A DNA stretch of 64,000 bases from Pantoea sp. alder81 (GTDB taxonomy: Bacteria > Pseudomonadota > Gammaproteobacteria > Enterobacterales > Enterobacteriaceae), in contig NZ_JAIUDA010000003.1 of assembly GCF_020179835.1 (NCBI RefSeq), positions 62,001-126,000 of the forward strand, written 5' to 3'. The notes beneath the pieces are model-generated. The model did not search any database. It was not told the DNA's origin and worked only from the letters and a program-made list of their open reading frames with translations. Positions 31,870-44,245 of the stretch are shown one piece after another. Position 1 is the first letter of the stretch. Each line of letters begins with the position of its first letter. The translations under genes were made by a program, and so were the position numbers.

Positions 31870-32880
31870 TCATTTAGCGCGTCGGCTCAATTGGCCACGG
31901 CGGAATAAATTGCGGCGAATACGGGTTAATCCCGGCTTCGGTTTACGCGGTTCATCCAGCGAGGCCAAAACTAATTCCAGCACACGCTCAGCCACATCAC
32001 GATGACGCTGCCCCACCGCCAGAACCGGGCACTCTAAAAAGTCCAGTAATTCGTGGTCGCCAAATGTAGCGATAGCAAGGTCGGTTGGCAGCCGCCCATC
32101 GCGCTTCAGGGTAATGTCCATCACGCCCTGAAGCAGACCGAATGAGGTGGTAAACAGCGCATCCGGCATCGGATGGTCTTCGAGGTATTTCTCGAACAAT
32201 GTGGCAGCCGCAGCACGATCAAAACTGTTGCAGTAGAGGTAATCTACCGAACGTTCATCATCTTTCCACGCATCACGGAAGCCCATTTCGCGCAGGAAAC
32301 TCACTGAAAGCTCGGGCAGCGCACCAAGGAACAGCACGTTTTTCACCGGAAGCTGACGCAATTCAGCTGCCAGCGCATGCGCATCGTCCTGATCGGCACC
32401 GACAACACTGGTGAAGTGTTCACGATCCAGCGCGCGGTCCAGCGCGATAATCGGCAGCGGATCGTTGATCCAGCGCTGATAAAACGGGTGCTCGGGTGGC
32501 AGCGAGGTTGAAACAATGATCGCATCCACTTGACGTTGCAGCAGATGTTCAATGCAGCGCATTTCATTGTCAGGTTGATCTTCCGAGCAGGCAATCAGCA
32601 GCTGATAGCCACGTTGACGCGCCTGACGCTCCAGATAATTGGCAATGCGCGTGTAACTGGTGTTCTCCAGATCCGGGATCACCAGGCCGATAGAACGCGT
32701 ACGCCCGGCACGCAGGCCCGCAGCAACCGCATTGGGGTGATAATTATGTTCACGCACCACCGCCATCACTTTTTCGACGGTTTTGTCGCTGACACGATAC
32801 TGCCGCGCTTTGCCATTGATAACGTAGCTGGCCGTGGTGCGCGACACGCCCGCCAGGCGCGCAATTTCATCCAGTTTCAC
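31870..32880 (-). CDS. cra: Cra (FruR), catabolite repressor/activator
   Basis: Cra is a LacI-family regulator that controls the direction of central carbon flow, binding DNA unless fructose 1-phosphate or fructose 1,6-bisphosphate is present. It has 336 residues. The N-terminal helix-turn-helix is [20 protein letters not shown] followed by the hinge helix [18 protein letters not shown] near residue 50. The periplasmic-binding-like effector domain fills the rest. It is monocistronic, between mraZ and ilvH, as in E. coli. Confidence 0.97.
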   Translation of the reverse strand: MKLDEIARLAGVSRTTASYVINGKARQYRVSDKTVEKVMAVVREHNYHPNAVAAGLRAGRTRSIGLVIPDLENTSYTRIANYLERQARQRGYQLLIACSEDQPDNEMRCIEHLLQRQVDAIIVSTSLPPEHPFYQRWINDPLPIIALDRALDREHFTSVVGADQDDAHALAAELRQLPVKNVLFLGALPELSVSFLREMGFRDAWKDDERSVDYLYCNSFDRAAAATLFEKYLEDHPMPDALFTTSFGLLQGVMDITLKRDGRLPTDLAIATFGDHELLDFLECPVLAVGQRHRDVAERVLELVLASLDEPRKPKPGLTRIRRNLFRRGQLSRRAK

Positions 32881-33018
32881 GATGACACCTTAATTCTGAT
32901 AAGCCAGGGCTGGGCAAATGTCCGCAGAGTAGCTATGGATAAAACATTTGTAACATCTAACCGCAGAACACTACGCTGAGCAACCGCTTTTATTGGGCAG
33001 CTCTCACAAGCGCATTAA

Positions 33019-33047
33019 ATAAAAAAAACCCGGCATTACGCCGGGTT
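33019..33047 (-). terminator. ilvIH terminator
   Basis: On the minus strand AACCCGGC and GCCGGGTT form an 8-bp stem with a 5-nt loop (33047-33027), followed by an unbroken run of eight T residues. It is a strong intrinsic terminator 32 bp after the ilvH stop. Confidence 0.92.
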
Positions 33048-33078
33048 AGCTTTGAAGCTGGATGATAACTTTGCGGGA

Positions 33079-33570
33079 TTAACGCATCACGCGATCGCCG
33101 CGCGATACACCGACAATGCCTGATCGCGCAACCTCAACGATCTCAGCGACATCGCGCACCGTGTTAAGGAAGGCGTCGAGCTTATCGCTGGTGCCTGCCA
33201 GCTGAACCGTGTACAGCGTTGGCGTCACATCAATAATCTGACCACGGAAGATCTCCGCGCTACGCTTCACTTCTTCACGGCCGTAACCGCTTGCCTGGAT
33301 TTTCACCAGCATGATTTCACGTTCAACGTAGGCACCCTGCCCCAACTCGCTGACACGTAACACGTCCACCAGCTTGTGCAGTTGCTTCTCAATCTGTTCC
33401 AGCACTTTTTGGTCACCGACCGTCTGAATGGTCATACGTGACAGTGTGGGATCGTCGGTTGGCGCAACGGTCAGGCTTTCGATGTTGTAGCCGCGCTGTG
33501 AGAACAAACCCACCACGCGAGACAATGCGCCGGATTCATTTTCCAGCAGTACCGATAACACACGACGCAT
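33079..33570 (-). CDS. ilvH: Acetolactate synthase III small (regulatory) subunit
   Basis: IlvH activates IlvI and confers valine feedback inhibition on acetohydroxyacid synthase III. The ATG at 33570 gives [20 protein letters not shown] and 163 residues, the E. coli length. The N-terminal ACT domain keeps Gly14, Asn29 and Ala36, positions tied to valine sensitivity in E. coli, so the enzyme is probably valine sensitive. A C-terminal ACT-like domain follows from about residue 80. It begins 2 nt after the ilvI stop. Confidence 0.97.
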   Translation of the reverse strand: MRRVLSVLLENESGALSRVVGLFSQRGYNIESLTVAPTDDPTLSRMTIQTVGDQKVLEQIEKQLHKLVDVLRVSELGQGAYVEREIMLVKIQASGYGREEVKRSAEIFRGQIIDVTPTLYTVQLAGTSDKLDAFLNTVRDVAEIVEVARSGIVGVSRGDRVMR

Positions 33571-33572
33571 AA

Positions 33573-35297
33573 TTAAGTCCTCTCCGTTTTGCTCAGCCAC
33601 ATCTCATCCATCGAACCACCGCGAATCTGCATCGGATAAACGTGTTCGCTGCCGTCAATATTCACATCAACAAACACCAGACGCCCTTTTGCCAGAGTAT
33701 CCAGTGCCAGCTGCAGCTTCTCTTCCAGCTCAGCCGGATGCGCGATGGAAATACCCACGTGTCCGTAGGCTTCGGCTAAACGCACGAAGTCAGGCAGAGA
33801 TTGCATGTAGGATTGCGAATGGCGGCCGGAATAAATCATGTCCTGCCACTGCTTCACCATACCGAGGAAACCGTTATTGAGGTTCAGCACCAGCACCGGT
33901 AAATCGTACTGCAGCGCAGTCGACAGTTCCTGGATGTTCATCTGGATGCTGCCGTCACCGGTCACGCAAATCACGGTCTCGTCTGGCAGCGCCATTTTCA
34001 CACCCAGCGCGGCCGGTAAGCCAAATCCCATGGTGCCGAGGCCACCTGAGTTGATCCAGCGGCGCGGCTTATCGAACTGATAATAGAGCGCGGCGAACAT
34101 CTGATGCTGACCGACGTCAGAGGTGACGTAAGCTTCGCCTTTGGTCAGACGGCAAATGGTTTCGATAACCGCCTGTGGTTTGATCTTGTCGCTGGTGCGA
34201 TCAAACTCAAGGCACTTACGACTACGCCAACCATCAATGGTCTGCCACCAGTCGCGCAGGCTATCCAGCTCTTGTTTGGCATCGCTTTGCGCCAGCAATT
34301 CCAACATCTGCGACAGCGTCTGCTTCGCATCACCGACAATCGGGATATCGGCGCTGACGGTTTTGGAAATCGAGGTCGGATCGACATCGATATGCATGAT
34401 GGTGGCGTTCGGGCAGTATTTCGCCAGGTTGTTGGTGGTACGATCATCAAAGCGCACGCCAATACCGAAAATCAAATCGGCATTGTGCATGGTCATGTTG
34501 GCTTCGTAAGTACCGTGCATTCCCAGCATGCCGACGCTCTGGCGATGCGTGCCAGGGAATACGCCCAGGCCCATCAGCGACATGGTGACCGGAATATTCA
34601 GCTGTTCCGCTAACTGCAGCAGTTCCGCTTCACAGCCCGACATAATGGCGCCTCCACCGGCATAAATCACCGGTTTGTGAGCAGCCAGCAACGTTTGTAA
34701 TGCGCGCTTAATCTGGCCTTTATGTCCCTGAATCGTCGGATTATATGAGCGCATGCTGACCGTCTCAGGGTAGACGTACGGCAGTTTGTTTGCTGGGTTA
34801 AGAATATCTTTTGGCAGGTCGATCACCACCGGGCCTGGGCGGCCGCTTGCTGCCAGCCAGAAGGCTTTTTTCAGCACGGTTGGGATCTCTTCCGCGTTTT
34901 TCACCAGGAAGCTGTGTTTCACCACTGGACGGGAAATCCCGACCATGTCGCACTCCTGGAACGCATCGTAGCCGATCAGTGAAGACGGCACCTGACCCGA
35001 CAGAATCACCATCGGAATCGAATCCATATAGGCCGTCGCAATACCGGTAATGGCATTGGTTGCGCCTGGACCTGAAGTGACCAGCACCACGCCGACTTCG
35101 CCGGTCGCGCGCGCCAGACCATCCGCCATATGCACTGCGCCTTGCTCGTGACGCACTAATACGTGGTCAATACCACCGACCGTTTGCAGCGCATCGTAAA
35201 TGTCGAGCACCGCTCCGCCCGGATAGCCGAATACCTGCTTAACGCCCTGATCGATTAACGAACGGACGACCATTTCGGCTCCTGACAACATCTCCAT
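33573..35297 (-). CDS. ilvI: Acetolactate synthase III catalytic subunit
   Basis: IlvI is the thiamine diphosphate and FAD dependent enzyme that makes acetolactate or acetohydroxybutyrate for valine, leucine and isoleucine synthesis. The ATG at 35297 gives [20 protein letters not shown] and 574 residues, as in E. coli; a longer frame upstream is not conserved. Domain order is the pyrimidine-binding part with the catalytic Glu in [12 protein letters not shown] near residue 47, the central FAD domain, and the diphosphate-binding motif [20 protein letters not shown] near residue 440. Confidence 0.97.
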   Translation of the reverse strand: MEMLSGAEMVVRSLIDQGVKQVFGYPGGAVLDIYDALQTVGGIDHVLVRHEQGAVHMADGLARATGEVGVVLVTSGPGATNAITGIATAYMDSIPMVILSGQVPSSLIGYDAFQECDMVGISRPVVKHSFLVKNAEEIPTVLKKAFWLAASGRPGPVVIDLPKDILNPANKLPYVYPETVSMRSYNPTIQGHKGQIKRALQTLLAAHKPVIYAGGGAIMSGCEAELLQLAEQLNIPVTMSLMGLGVFPGTHRQSVGMLGMHGTYEANMTMHNADLIFGIGVRFDDRTTNNLAKYCPNATIMHIDVDPTSISKTVSADIPIVGDAKQTLSQMLELLAQSDAKQELDSLRDWWQTIDGWRSRKCLEFDRTSDKIKPQAVIETICRLTKGEAYVTSDVGQHQMFAALYYQFDKPRRWINSGGLGTMGFGLPAALGVKMALPDETVICVTGDGSIQMNIQELSTALQYDLPVLVLNLNNGFLGMVKQWQDMIYSGRHSQSYMQSLPDFVRLAEAYGHVGISIAHPAELEEKLQLALDTLAKGRLVFVDVNIDGSEHVYPMQIRGGSMDEMWLSKTERT

Positions 35298-36029
35298 TTT
35301 CTGCCTCCAGGCTTGAGGAACCGGATTCCGTGACGCGCATTGTCCCTGCGCCACTGGCACCCAGCCCCGTATTCGCCAGTTAAGATCAAAACCTTATGTT
35401 TATGCTCAGATGGCAGAATTCATTTCTGCCTTCCAGGTACAGGGAATCTACTTGAGTTGATTCTTTTAAGAGTAGGTCGATTACCATAACCGCAGAAAAC
35501 CCGGCCTGCAAACGACAGGAGGCTGCGGCAGACTTATTTCGGCACAAAAGGCACTGACACGTGATAATCGCTCGCGAGGATTAAACTAATGCCATCCCAC
35601 AACCACAGATGAAAATGCTGGTTAACTGATTATTTGCAGCGTGTTCTAAGAAATATGATTTTCATATTGCCTGGCCGGTTAGCCCACAATTTTTCATGAA
35701 TATTACTTTCTGGCGTGATTAACTTCAAAACCCGCTTCCCGCATGACATTGTGCTAAGCAACCCGTCAAATCCTGTTTTTAGGATTACAGAACAATGACG
35801 ATTAAAACCATTAAATTCAACATCTTAAAATTAATTCAGTTTTATAAATATTTTTTTAGACTGTTTAAGTCGTTATGCATGCTGCTAATTAATGCCAAAG
35901 CTCTGTATAGCGGGATATTCGCAGCAGATCGCCCTTGACCGGCAATAGAAATACCCTTTCACTTAGGGTTGACTTCCCGCAGCAATCCCAGTATCAATAT
36001 GTGCATCACGAATTTACGAGGTTTGATTC
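35298..36029. other. Long AT-rich intergenic region between ilvI and leuL; leuO absent
   Basis: In E. coli this interval holds the LysR-type regulator gene leuO. Here there is no frame long enough for it in either direction. The left part includes the inverted repeat GGCAGAA-N5-TTCTGCC (35412-35430) in the likely ilvIH leader or promoter zone. The stretch 35795-35890 is very AT rich. A 47-codon frame (35795-35938, plus strand) is the only notable open frame. The leu promoter lies at the right end. Confidence 0.75.
35969..35997 (+). promoter_or_regulatory. Leucine operon promoter
   Basis: TTGACT (35969-35974) and TATCAA (35992-35997) with a 17-bp spacer lie just before the leuL leader, giving a transcription start near 36004. 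Confidence 0.7.
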
Positions 36030-36113
36030 ATGTTTCATTCTTTCCGCCTACTCGGTCTACTACTAAACGCATTCAATTTGCGCGGTAGACTTGTGGGTGG
36101 AATCAATCACTGA
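36030..36113 (+). CDS. leuL: LeuL, leucine operon leader peptide
   Basis: This 27-codon leader peptide (MFHSFRLLGLLLNAF at its start) controls attenuation of leuABCD. It closely matches the E. coli peptide around GLLL-NAF and the ending VGGINH. Seven of the 27 residues are leucine. The run at codons 7-12 is CTA CTC GGT CTA CTA CTA, so four of the leucines use the rare CTA codon, where a shortage of charged tRNA-Leu would stall the ribosome. AGG lies 10 nt upstream, a modest ribosome site. The attenuator hairpin begins 20 bp after the stop. Confidence 0.93.
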   Translation: MFHSFRLLGLLLNAFNLRGRLVGGINH

Positions 36114-36132
36114 TTCGAACCTGAAGAAGTTT

Positions 36133-36163
36133 AAAAAACCCGCGCCGATGCGCGGGTTTTTTT
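36133..36163 (+). terminator. Leucine operon attenuator
   Basis: CCCGCGC (36139-36145) pairs with GCGCGGG (36150-36156) around a 4-nt loop, flanked by six A and seven T residues. Its position between leuL and leuA and its shape mark it as the attenuator terminator. Confidence 0.93.
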
Positions 36164-36211
36164 ATGCTCGTTACACCGGCGAAGTTGAGTTAAAGCAAAA
36201 GGAAGATGACC

Positions 36212-38868
<2,657 letters not shown>

Positions 38869-38872
38869 TAAA

Positions 38873-40279
38873 ATGAAAAGCTTATACCAGAAGTTATTTG
38901 ATGCACATGTCGTCCACGAAGCACCAAACGAAACCCCGTTACTGTACATCGATCGCCATCTGATCCATGAAGTGACGTCACCGCAGGCCTTTGATGGCCT
39001 GCGCGCGCACGGCCGCAAAGTGCGTCAGCCGTCGAAGACGTTTGCCACCATGGACCACAACGTTTCCACCCAGACCAAAGACATTAACGCGTCGGGTGAG
39101 ATGGCGCGTATTCAGATGCAAGAGCTGATTAAGAACTGTGCTGAGTTCGGCATTCAGCTGTATGACCTGAATCACCCGTTCCAGGGCATCGTGCACGTAA
39201 TTGGGCCCGAACAAGGGATGACGCTGCCAGGCATGACCATCGTCTGCGGCGATTCCCACACCGCGACCCACGGCGCATTCGGTTCGCTGGCATTCGGTAT
39301 CGGCACCTCCGAAGTTGAACATGTGTTTGCCACGCAGACCCTGAAGCAGGGCCGTGCTAAGACCATGAAGATTGAAGTGCTGGGCGAAGCCGCAACCGGC
39401 ATCACAGCGAAAGACATCGTGTTGGCGATTATCGGTAAAACCGGCAGCGCCGGTGGTACTGGTCATGTGGTGGAGTTCTGTGGCCCGGCGATTGAAGCGC
39501 TGAGCATGGAAGGCCGCATGACGCTGTGTAACATGGCGATAGAGATGGGCGCTAAAGCAGGCCTGGTCGCGCCGGATGACACCACTTTCGCTTACCTGAA
39601 AGACAAGCAGTTCGCACCGAAGGGCGAGCAGTGGGATGAAGCCGTCGCTTACTGGCGTACGATGAAGTCCGACAGCGATGCCAAATTCGATACCACTGTT
39701 ACTTTGAATGCTGCTGACATCGCGCCACAAGTGACCTGGGGCACCAACCCAGGCCAGGTGATGGCGGTGGATCAGGCGATCCCGAATCCACAGTCGTTTG
39801 CCGATCCGGTTGAGCGTGCTTCTGCTGAGAAAGCGCTGGCTTACATGGATCTGCAGCCGGGCATCAAATTGACTGATGTCGCTATCGACAAAGTGTTTAT
39901 CGGTTCCTGCACCAACTCACGTATTGAAGATTTGCGTGCTGCCGCAGCTATCGCCAAAGGCCGTAAAGTCGCACCAGGCGTCGTAGCCATGGTGGTGCCG
40001 GGCTCCGGTCCGGTTAAAGCCCAGGCGGAAGCGGAAGGTCTGGATAAAATTTTCCTCGAAGCCGGTTTTGAATGGCGTTTGCCAGGCTGCTCCATGTGCC
40101 TGGCGATGAACAATGACCGTCTGAACCCAGGCGAGCGTTGCGCATCCACCAGTAACCGTAACTTTGAAGGTCGTCAGGGCCGTGGCGGTCGCACTCACTT
40201 AGTGAGCCCGGCGATGGCTGCAGCGGCGGCAGTAACCGGTCGTTTTGCCGACATTCGTGAATTGACTCAGGGAGCTTAA
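38873..40279 (+). CDS. leuC: 3-isopropylmalate dehydratase large subunit
   Basis: LeuC with LeuD isomerises 2-isopropylmalate to 3-isopropylmalate. It is an aconitase-family [4Fe-4S] protein of 468 residues. The ATG at 38873 gives [20 protein letters not shown], the conserved start; an earlier in-frame ATG lies in leuB. The cluster cysteines are in FIGSCTNSR near residue 345 and [11 protein letters not shown] near 405. [14 protein letters not shown] near 125 is the family substrate block. It lies 4 nt after leuB and 3 nt before leuD. Confidence 0.97.
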   Translation: MKSLYQKLFDAHVVHEAPNETPLLYIDRHLIHEVTSPQAFDGLRAHGRKVRQPSKTFATMDHNVSTQTKDINASGEMARIQMQELIKNCAEFGIQLYDLNHPFQGIVHVIGPEQGMTLPGMTIVCGDSHTATHGAFGSLAFGIGTSEVEHVFATQTLKQGRAKTMKIEVLGEAATGITAKDIVLAIIGKTGSAGGTGHVVEFCGPAIEALSMEGRMTLCNMAIEMGAKAGLVAPDDTTFAYLKDKQFAPKGEQWDEAVAYWRTMKSDSDAKFDTTVTLNAADIAPQVTWGTNPGQVMAVDQAIPNPQSFADPVERASAEKALAYMDLQPGIKLTDVAIDKVFIGSCTNSRIEDLRAAAAIAKGRKVAPGVVAMVVPGSGPVKAQAEAEGLDKIFLEAGFEWRLPGCSMCLAMNNDRLNPGERCASTSNRNFEGRQGRGGRTHLVSPAMAAAAAVTGRFADIRELTQGA

Positions 40280-40282
40280 GCC

Positions 40283-40888
40283 ATGGCGAACAAATTTACT
40301 CAACACACCGGGATTGTGGCGCCACTGGACGCCGCGAACGTCGACACCGATGCCATCATTCCAAAACAGTTTTTGCAAAAAGTGACGCGCACCGGTTTTG
40401 GCGCGCACCTGTTCCACGACTGGCGTTTCGAAGATGATGCGGGCACCGTGCCTACCCCAGGTTTCGTCCTGAACAAACCGGAGTTTAAAGGCACCAGCAT
40501 CTTGCTGGCACGTGAAAACTTTGGCTGCGGTTCTTCGCGTGAACACGCCCCATGGGCACTGACCGATTTCGGTTTCCACGTGGTGATTGCGCCAAGCTTC
40601 GCGGATATCTTCTATGGCAACAGCTTCAACAACCAGTTGCTGCCAGTGAAGTTGAGCGATGAAGAAGTGGATGAGATGTTCAAACTGGTGGCGGCGCAGC
40701 CGGGTGTGACCTTTACGGTCGATCTGGAAGCGCAGACGGTGACTGCTGGTGATAAGACTTACAGCTTTGAAATCGACACTTTCCGTCGTCACTGCATGAT
40801 CAACGGCCTCGACAGCATTGGTTTGACGCTGCAACACGAAGCGTCCATCTCCAACTACGAGACCACTCAGCCAGCGTTCCTGCGTTAA
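40283..40888 (+). CDS. leuD: 3-isopropylmalate dehydratase small subunit
   Basis: LeuD supplies the swivelling domain that completes the isopropylmalate isomerase active site with LeuC. It has 201 residues, the enteric length. Conserved parts are [11 protein letters not shown] near residue 21, the substrate-binding [16 protein letters not shown] near 75 and the C-terminal [18 protein letters not shown]. It is the last gene of the leu operon, followed by two hairpins. Confidence 0.97.
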   Translation: MANKFTQHTGIVAPLDAANVDTDAIIPKQFLQKVTRTGFGAHLFHDWRFEDDAGTVPTPGFVLNKPEFKGTSILLARENFGCGSSREHAPWALTDFGFHVVIAPSFADIFYGNSFNNQLLPVKLSDEEVDEMFKLVAAQPGVTFTVDLEAQTVTAGDKTYSFEIDTFRRHCMINGLDSIGLTLQHEASISNYETTQPAFLR

Positions 40889-40894
40889 TACCTT

Positions 40895-40920
40895 ATTCGG
40901 TGCGTTTGAGCGCACCGAAT
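40895..40920. other. Perfect inverted repeat after leuD
   Basis: ATTCGGTGCG and CGCACCGAAT form a perfect 10-bp stem with a 6-nt loop, 6 bp after the leuD stop. No T run follows, so it more likely stabilises the leu mRNA 3' end than ends transcription. Confidence 0.6.
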
Positions 40921-40941
40921 TGAGACGCACTGGATGTCCCG

Positions 40942-40967
40942 AAAGTCGCCTTTGCTGGCGACTTTTT
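40942..40967. terminator. Terminator between leuD and setA
   Basis: AAAGTCGCC and GGCGACTTT form a 9-bp stem with a 6-nt loop followed by TTGTTT on the plus strand and TC-rich sequence on the other. It ends leuABCD and may also serve convergent setA, whose stop is only 3 bp away. Confidence 0.8.
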
Positions 40968-40969
40968 GT

Positions 40970-42151
40970 TTATCTGGCATCACGTACTCGCGACGCCAAC
41001 CCAAGCGCCACCACCGCCATCACCAGTGCCAGCCAGTAAACGGACTCATGCCCGAAGCGCTCGCTCAGCGTGCCCTGTATCAATCCCGCAATAATCAGAC
41101 CGGTCGATATCGAGGTGGTAAACATGGTGGTCGCCGCGCCCGCGCGTCCCGGCATCAAATCCTGAAACCACAACATGCCAATCCCCGCGACGATACCGAT
41201 AAAGGCCGCATTAAACAGCTGCAGCACCATCAATGCCGTGCGTGACTGGAACATGACCAGTCCAAGATAGAACAGAATCGCGGCAACCAGCGCTAACAGC
41301 ACCAACTTACGTTTACCGAAACGCTTAGCGTAATGGCCAGCCAGCAGCATGATTGGTATCTCCAGCCCTGCCGCCGTCCCCATCAATAAGCCCGCCAGCT
41401 TTTCCGGCAGCCCCAGCGTGGAGCTGATATACAGCGGCATATCGATGATATACATGGTGTTGCACGCCCACATCACCACCGAGGCGATAAACAGCATTCG
41501 CACCTGGCTGTCTTTCCACGGGCTCAGCTGGGTCAGCACTTGCTCTGGCGTCGCAGCCACGCGCGGCACCGATGGCAGAGTGCGCCAAATCAGCAGCATA
41601 CTGAGCAGGAAAATCGCCGCCGCCACGCAGAACAGCGTCACGAAGCCATAGTTAAGCGCTAATGCGAACGACAGTGGCGGCCCTATCACCCACGCCAGCG
41701 ACAGCTGTGCACGCATCACCGAGCTGAACATCACCACTTCACGCGCAGACTGATCGGCATACTCTCGCGCCAGCGCAAAGATCTGCGGTATCGCCACGCT
41801 GGCCAGCGCCGACAGCAAGACGCCCACGCTAATCAACGTCAGGTAATGACGATTAAAGGCGAATAGCAGCGCATTGAGCACCGCCATCAGGCAGCAAAAC
41901 AGGATTAAATTGCGACGATCGCCACGATTGTCCGAACGCTTTGCCATCAGCAAACTGATCACAATCCCGGCGATGGCGTTGATAGTAAAGAACAGACCGA
42001 CCCAAAACGGTCGCACCTGCACTTCGCGTGTCAAAAACAGACTGAGCGTGGGTGCCTGCAACGCACCAGCGACACCGGTCATAAACGACACGGCCATAAA
42101 AGAGAGATAAACCGGATTAATACGACGCTGGCGCGTTAACAGCGATTTCAT
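40970..42151 (-). CDS. setA: SetA, sugar efflux transporter
   Basis: SetA is a major-facilitator inner-membrane exporter of sugars and analogues, expressed with SgrS during glucose-phosphate stress. It has 393 residues with about twelve hydrophobic helices, starting at PVYLSFMAVSFMTGVAGALQ near residue 13. MAKRSDNRGDRRNLI near residue 68 is the loop between helices 2 and 3. Both the GVAGALQAPTLSLFLT and FWVGLFFTINAIAGI segments match the Set family. It lies directly downstream of the sgrS region, the E. coli arrangement, so it is probably transcribed by read-through from sgrS. Confidence 0.93.
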   Translation of the reverse strand: MKSLLTRQRRINPVYLSFMAVSFMTGVAGALQAPTLSLFLTREVQVRPFWVGLFFTINAIAGIVISLLMAKRSDNRGDRRNLILFCCLMAVLNALLFAFNRHYLTLISVGVLLSALASVAIPQIFALAREYADQSAREVVMFSSVMRAQLSLAWVIGPPLSFALALNYGFVTLFCVAAAIFLLSMLLIWRTLPSVPRVAATPEQVLTQLSPWKDSQVRMLFIASVVMWACNTMYIIDMPLYISSTLGLPEKLAGLLMGTAAGLEIPIMLLAGHYAKRFGKRKLVLLALVAAILFYLGLVMFQSRTALMVLQLFNAAFIGIVAGIGMLWFQDLMPGRAGAATTMFTTSISTGLIIAGLIQGTLSERFGHESVYWLALVMAVVALGLASRVRDAR

Positions 42152-42215
42152 GCAGAAATCCCTTTGCGGAGAAATGAGGCTAAGACAAAGAGGGTAGAAG
42201 ATTTCACAGCAAAAC

Positions 42216-42350
42216 GAAAAAAGCCAGCAGAGAAAACGCTGCTGGCGGTGAAATGCACCCTACTCAGAAAAGGCTCCACGTCGGCGGAACCGCTGGCAGA
42301 GCGCCATTCATTGCTGAATGCCTCCCGCTCTTCCATTGCCTGGCAGTATG
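42216..42350 (-). ncRNA. sgrS: SgrS small RNA (5' end approximate)
   Basis: SgrS is an Hfq-dependent small RNA that base-pairs with ptsG mRNA to block glucose uptake under sugar-phosphate stress. It is identified by position (divergent from sgrR, before setA) and by its 3' end. On the minus strand the seed CTGAGTA (42267-42261) is followed by a small GGTG-N5-CACC hairpin and then the terminator GCCAGCAG-N8-CTGCTGGC (42246-42223) with TTTTTT. The seed matches the E. coli SgrS pairing segment. The 5' end is a guess, giving roughly 130-150 nt, shorter than the 227 nt of E. coli. No SgrT frame is recognisable in its 5' part. Confidence 0.82.
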
Positions 42351-42404
42351 CCTCTAATATGGGGCAGGAAAAACTGAGCGATTCTGAGAAGGAGTTCCCC
42401 TTTT

Positions 42405-44066
42405 ATGTCCTCTGCGCGACTGCAACAGCAGTTCATCCGCCTGTGGCAAAGCTGCCAGGGGCTGGATCAGGAAACCACATTAAGCGAGCTGGCCGAACGA
42501 CTGCACTGTTCGCGGCGCCATATGCGCAATCTGTTGAATGCCATGCAGGATGCAGGCTGGCTGATTTGGCAGGCGGAAGCCGGACGTGGCAAACGTTCGG
42601 CCCTGAGCTTCAATTACACCGGCCTGGCACTCCAGCAGCAGCGCGCCGAGGACTTGCTGGATCAGGATCGCATCGAACAGCTGGTACAACTGGTTGGTGA
42701 TAAGGATCAGGTTCGCCAGATGATCGCTGCCCACCTGGGCCGCAGTTTCCGTCAGGGCAAGCACATCCTGCGCGTGCTCTATTACCGCCCGCTGCCTAAT
42801 CTGTTGCCCGGCTCCCCCTTGCGCCGTTCTGAAACTCATCTGGCGCGACAAATCTTTAACGGCCTGACGCGGATAAATGAGGAAAAGGGGGAAATCGAAG
42901 CGGATATCGCCCATCACTGGCAGCAAACCTCCCCACTCCACTGGCGTTTCTTTTTGCGTCCCGCGATTCGCTTTCATCACGGCCGCGAACTGGAGATGGA
43001 AGATGTTATCGCCTCGCTGGATCGCGTACGCAGTCAGCCGCTGTTCTCGCATATCGACAAACTGCATTCACCCGCGCCCTGGACGCTGGATATTCATCTA
43101 ACGCAGCCCGATAGCTGGCTGCCTTGGCTGCTGGCCAGCGTCAGCGCGATGATCCTGCCGCGTGAATGGCCGACGCTGCGACATTTTGCCCGTCAGCCCA
43201 TCGGCACAGGTCCGTACAGCGTGGTACGCAACCAGCAGACGCAGCTGAAAATCGCCGCCTTTGATGACTATTTTGGCTATCGCGCGCTGATTGATGACGT
43301 GTCGATTTGGGTGCTTCCGGAAATCAGTGATGAGCTGGTGTACGCGGGCGTAAAGCTGCAGGGCGAGACCGCCGATGAGAAATCCGAAGAGAGTCGTCTG
43401 GAAGAAGGCTGCTACTTTCTGCTGTTTGACCAAAGATCTGAGCGCGGCAAGGAGGCAAATTTTCGCCGCTGGGTGAGCTATCTGTTCAATCCGATTGCCC
43501 TGCTCAATCATGCGGGCGTCGGCTATCAGCGCTACTGGTTCCCGGCATACGGATTCTTACCGCGCTGGCACCATCGCCGCGATCTCACTCCAGCCGAAAA
43601 GCCTGACGGATTAACCCAACTGACTATCAGCTGGTACAGCCATCATGTTGAGCATGAAGGGATTGCCAACGCCCTGCGCCCGTTGCTGGCCGAACAGGGT
43701 GTCGAACTGATCACGCGCGAGTTGAGCTACGAAGAGTGGTTTGAAGGTGAGGGGGAAAGCGATATCTGGCTCGGCAGTGTGAACTTCACTCTCCCGCTCG
43801 AATACGCACTGTTTGCCCAGCTCTATGAGCTGCCGCTGATGCACCACTGCGTTCCGATTGACTGGCACGCCGATGCCCAGCAATGGCGACAGAAAACCTT
43901 GCCGCTAGCCGAATGGAGCAAGCAGTTGGTCAACAGCGACTTTGTTCATCCGCTTTTCCATCACTGGTTACTGCTGGAAGGCCAGCGCAGTATGCGTGGC
44001 GTGCGCCTCAATACTCTTGGCTGGTTTGACTTCAAATCGGCCTGGTTTGCACCTCCTGAGTTGTGA
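42405..44066 (+). CDS. sgrR: SgrR, activator of sgrS
   Basis: SgrR senses glucose-phosphate stress and activates the divergent small RNA gene sgrS. It has 553 residues. The N-terminal DNA-binding domain (about 1-110) contains [20 protein letters not shown], a winged-helix-type motif. The rest is a solute-binding-protein-like domain (family 5) beginning near residue 160, with [20 protein letters not shown]. There is no signal peptide, as expected for a cytoplasmic regulator. The ATG at 42405 follows GGAG. The thiBPQ riboswitch starts about 40 bp after its stop. Confidence 0.96.
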   Translation: MSSARLQQQFIRLWQSCQGLDQETTLSELAERLHCSRRHMRNLLNAMQDAGWLIWQAEAGRGKRSALSFNYTGLALQQQRAEDLLDQDRIEQLVQLVGDKDQVRQMIAAHLGRSFRQGKHILRVLYYRPLPNLLPGSPLRRSETHLARQIFNGLTRINEEKGEIEADIAHHWQQTSPLHWRFFLRPAIRFHHGRELEMEDVIASLDRVRSQPLFSHIDKLHSPAPWTLDIHLTQPDSWLPWLLASVSAMILPREWPTLRHFARQPIGTGPYSVVRNQQTQLKIAAFDDYFGYRALIDDVSIWVLPEISDELVYAGVKLQGETADEKSEESRLEEGCYFLLFDQRSERGKEANFRRWVSYLFNPIALLNHAGVGYQRYWFPAYGFLPRWHHRRDLTPAEKPDGLTQLTISWYSHHVEHEGIANALRPLLAEQGVELITRELSYEEWFEGEGESDIWLGSVNFTLPLEYALFAQLYELPLMHHCVPIDWHADAQQWRQKTLPLAEWSKQLVNSDFVHPLFHHWLLLEGQRSMRGVRLNTLGWFDFKSAWFAPPEL

Positions 44067-44104
44067 TGCTTTCGCACTGTCACAGAAGTGTCTAAAATAG
44101 ACCG

Positions 44105-44186
44105 TTCTCAACGGGGTGCCCTGCGTTTTGGGCTGAGATAAACCCGTCGAACCTGATCCGGCTCATACCGGCGTAGGGATTTGAGA
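44105..44186 (+). promoter_or_regulatory. TPP riboswitch (THI element)
   Basis: The conserved core is clear: GGGGTGCC near 44113, GGGCTGAGAT near 44130, CGAACCTGATCCGG near 44148, ACCGGCGTAGGGA near 44168. The closing helix P1 pairs CTCAA (44107-44111) with TTGAG (44181-44185). It precedes thiBPQ, so thiamine pyrophosphate should repress uptake. Confidence 0.95.
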
Positions 44187-44204
44187 TGCCCGCTAACTCA
44201 GATC

Positions 44205-44245
44205 CTTTGCGACTCAACCTTATTTTCTCCTCAAGGAGCGCAAAG
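44205..44245 (+). promoter_or_regulatory. Predicted expression platform hiding the thiB ribosome site
   Basis: CTTTGCG (44205-44211) can pair with CGCAAAG (44239-44245), whose last base is the first base of the thiB GTG start, while CTCCT (44227-44231) can pair with the ribosome site AGGAG (44234-44238). CTCAA (44213-44217) could instead pair with the 3' strand of P1. No terminator T run is present, so control is probably at translation. Confidence 0.5.

Noticed and set aside
38978-39730. A 250-codon open frame on the minus strand opposite leuC.
   Set aside because: leuC is full length and well conserved; the antisense frame has no recognisable domain or ribosome site.
42148-42336. A 62-codon minus-strand frame in the sgrS region that might be SgrT.
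   Set aside because: It does not resemble SgrT, and it reads through the SgrS seed and terminator into the setA start, so it is best seen as chance.
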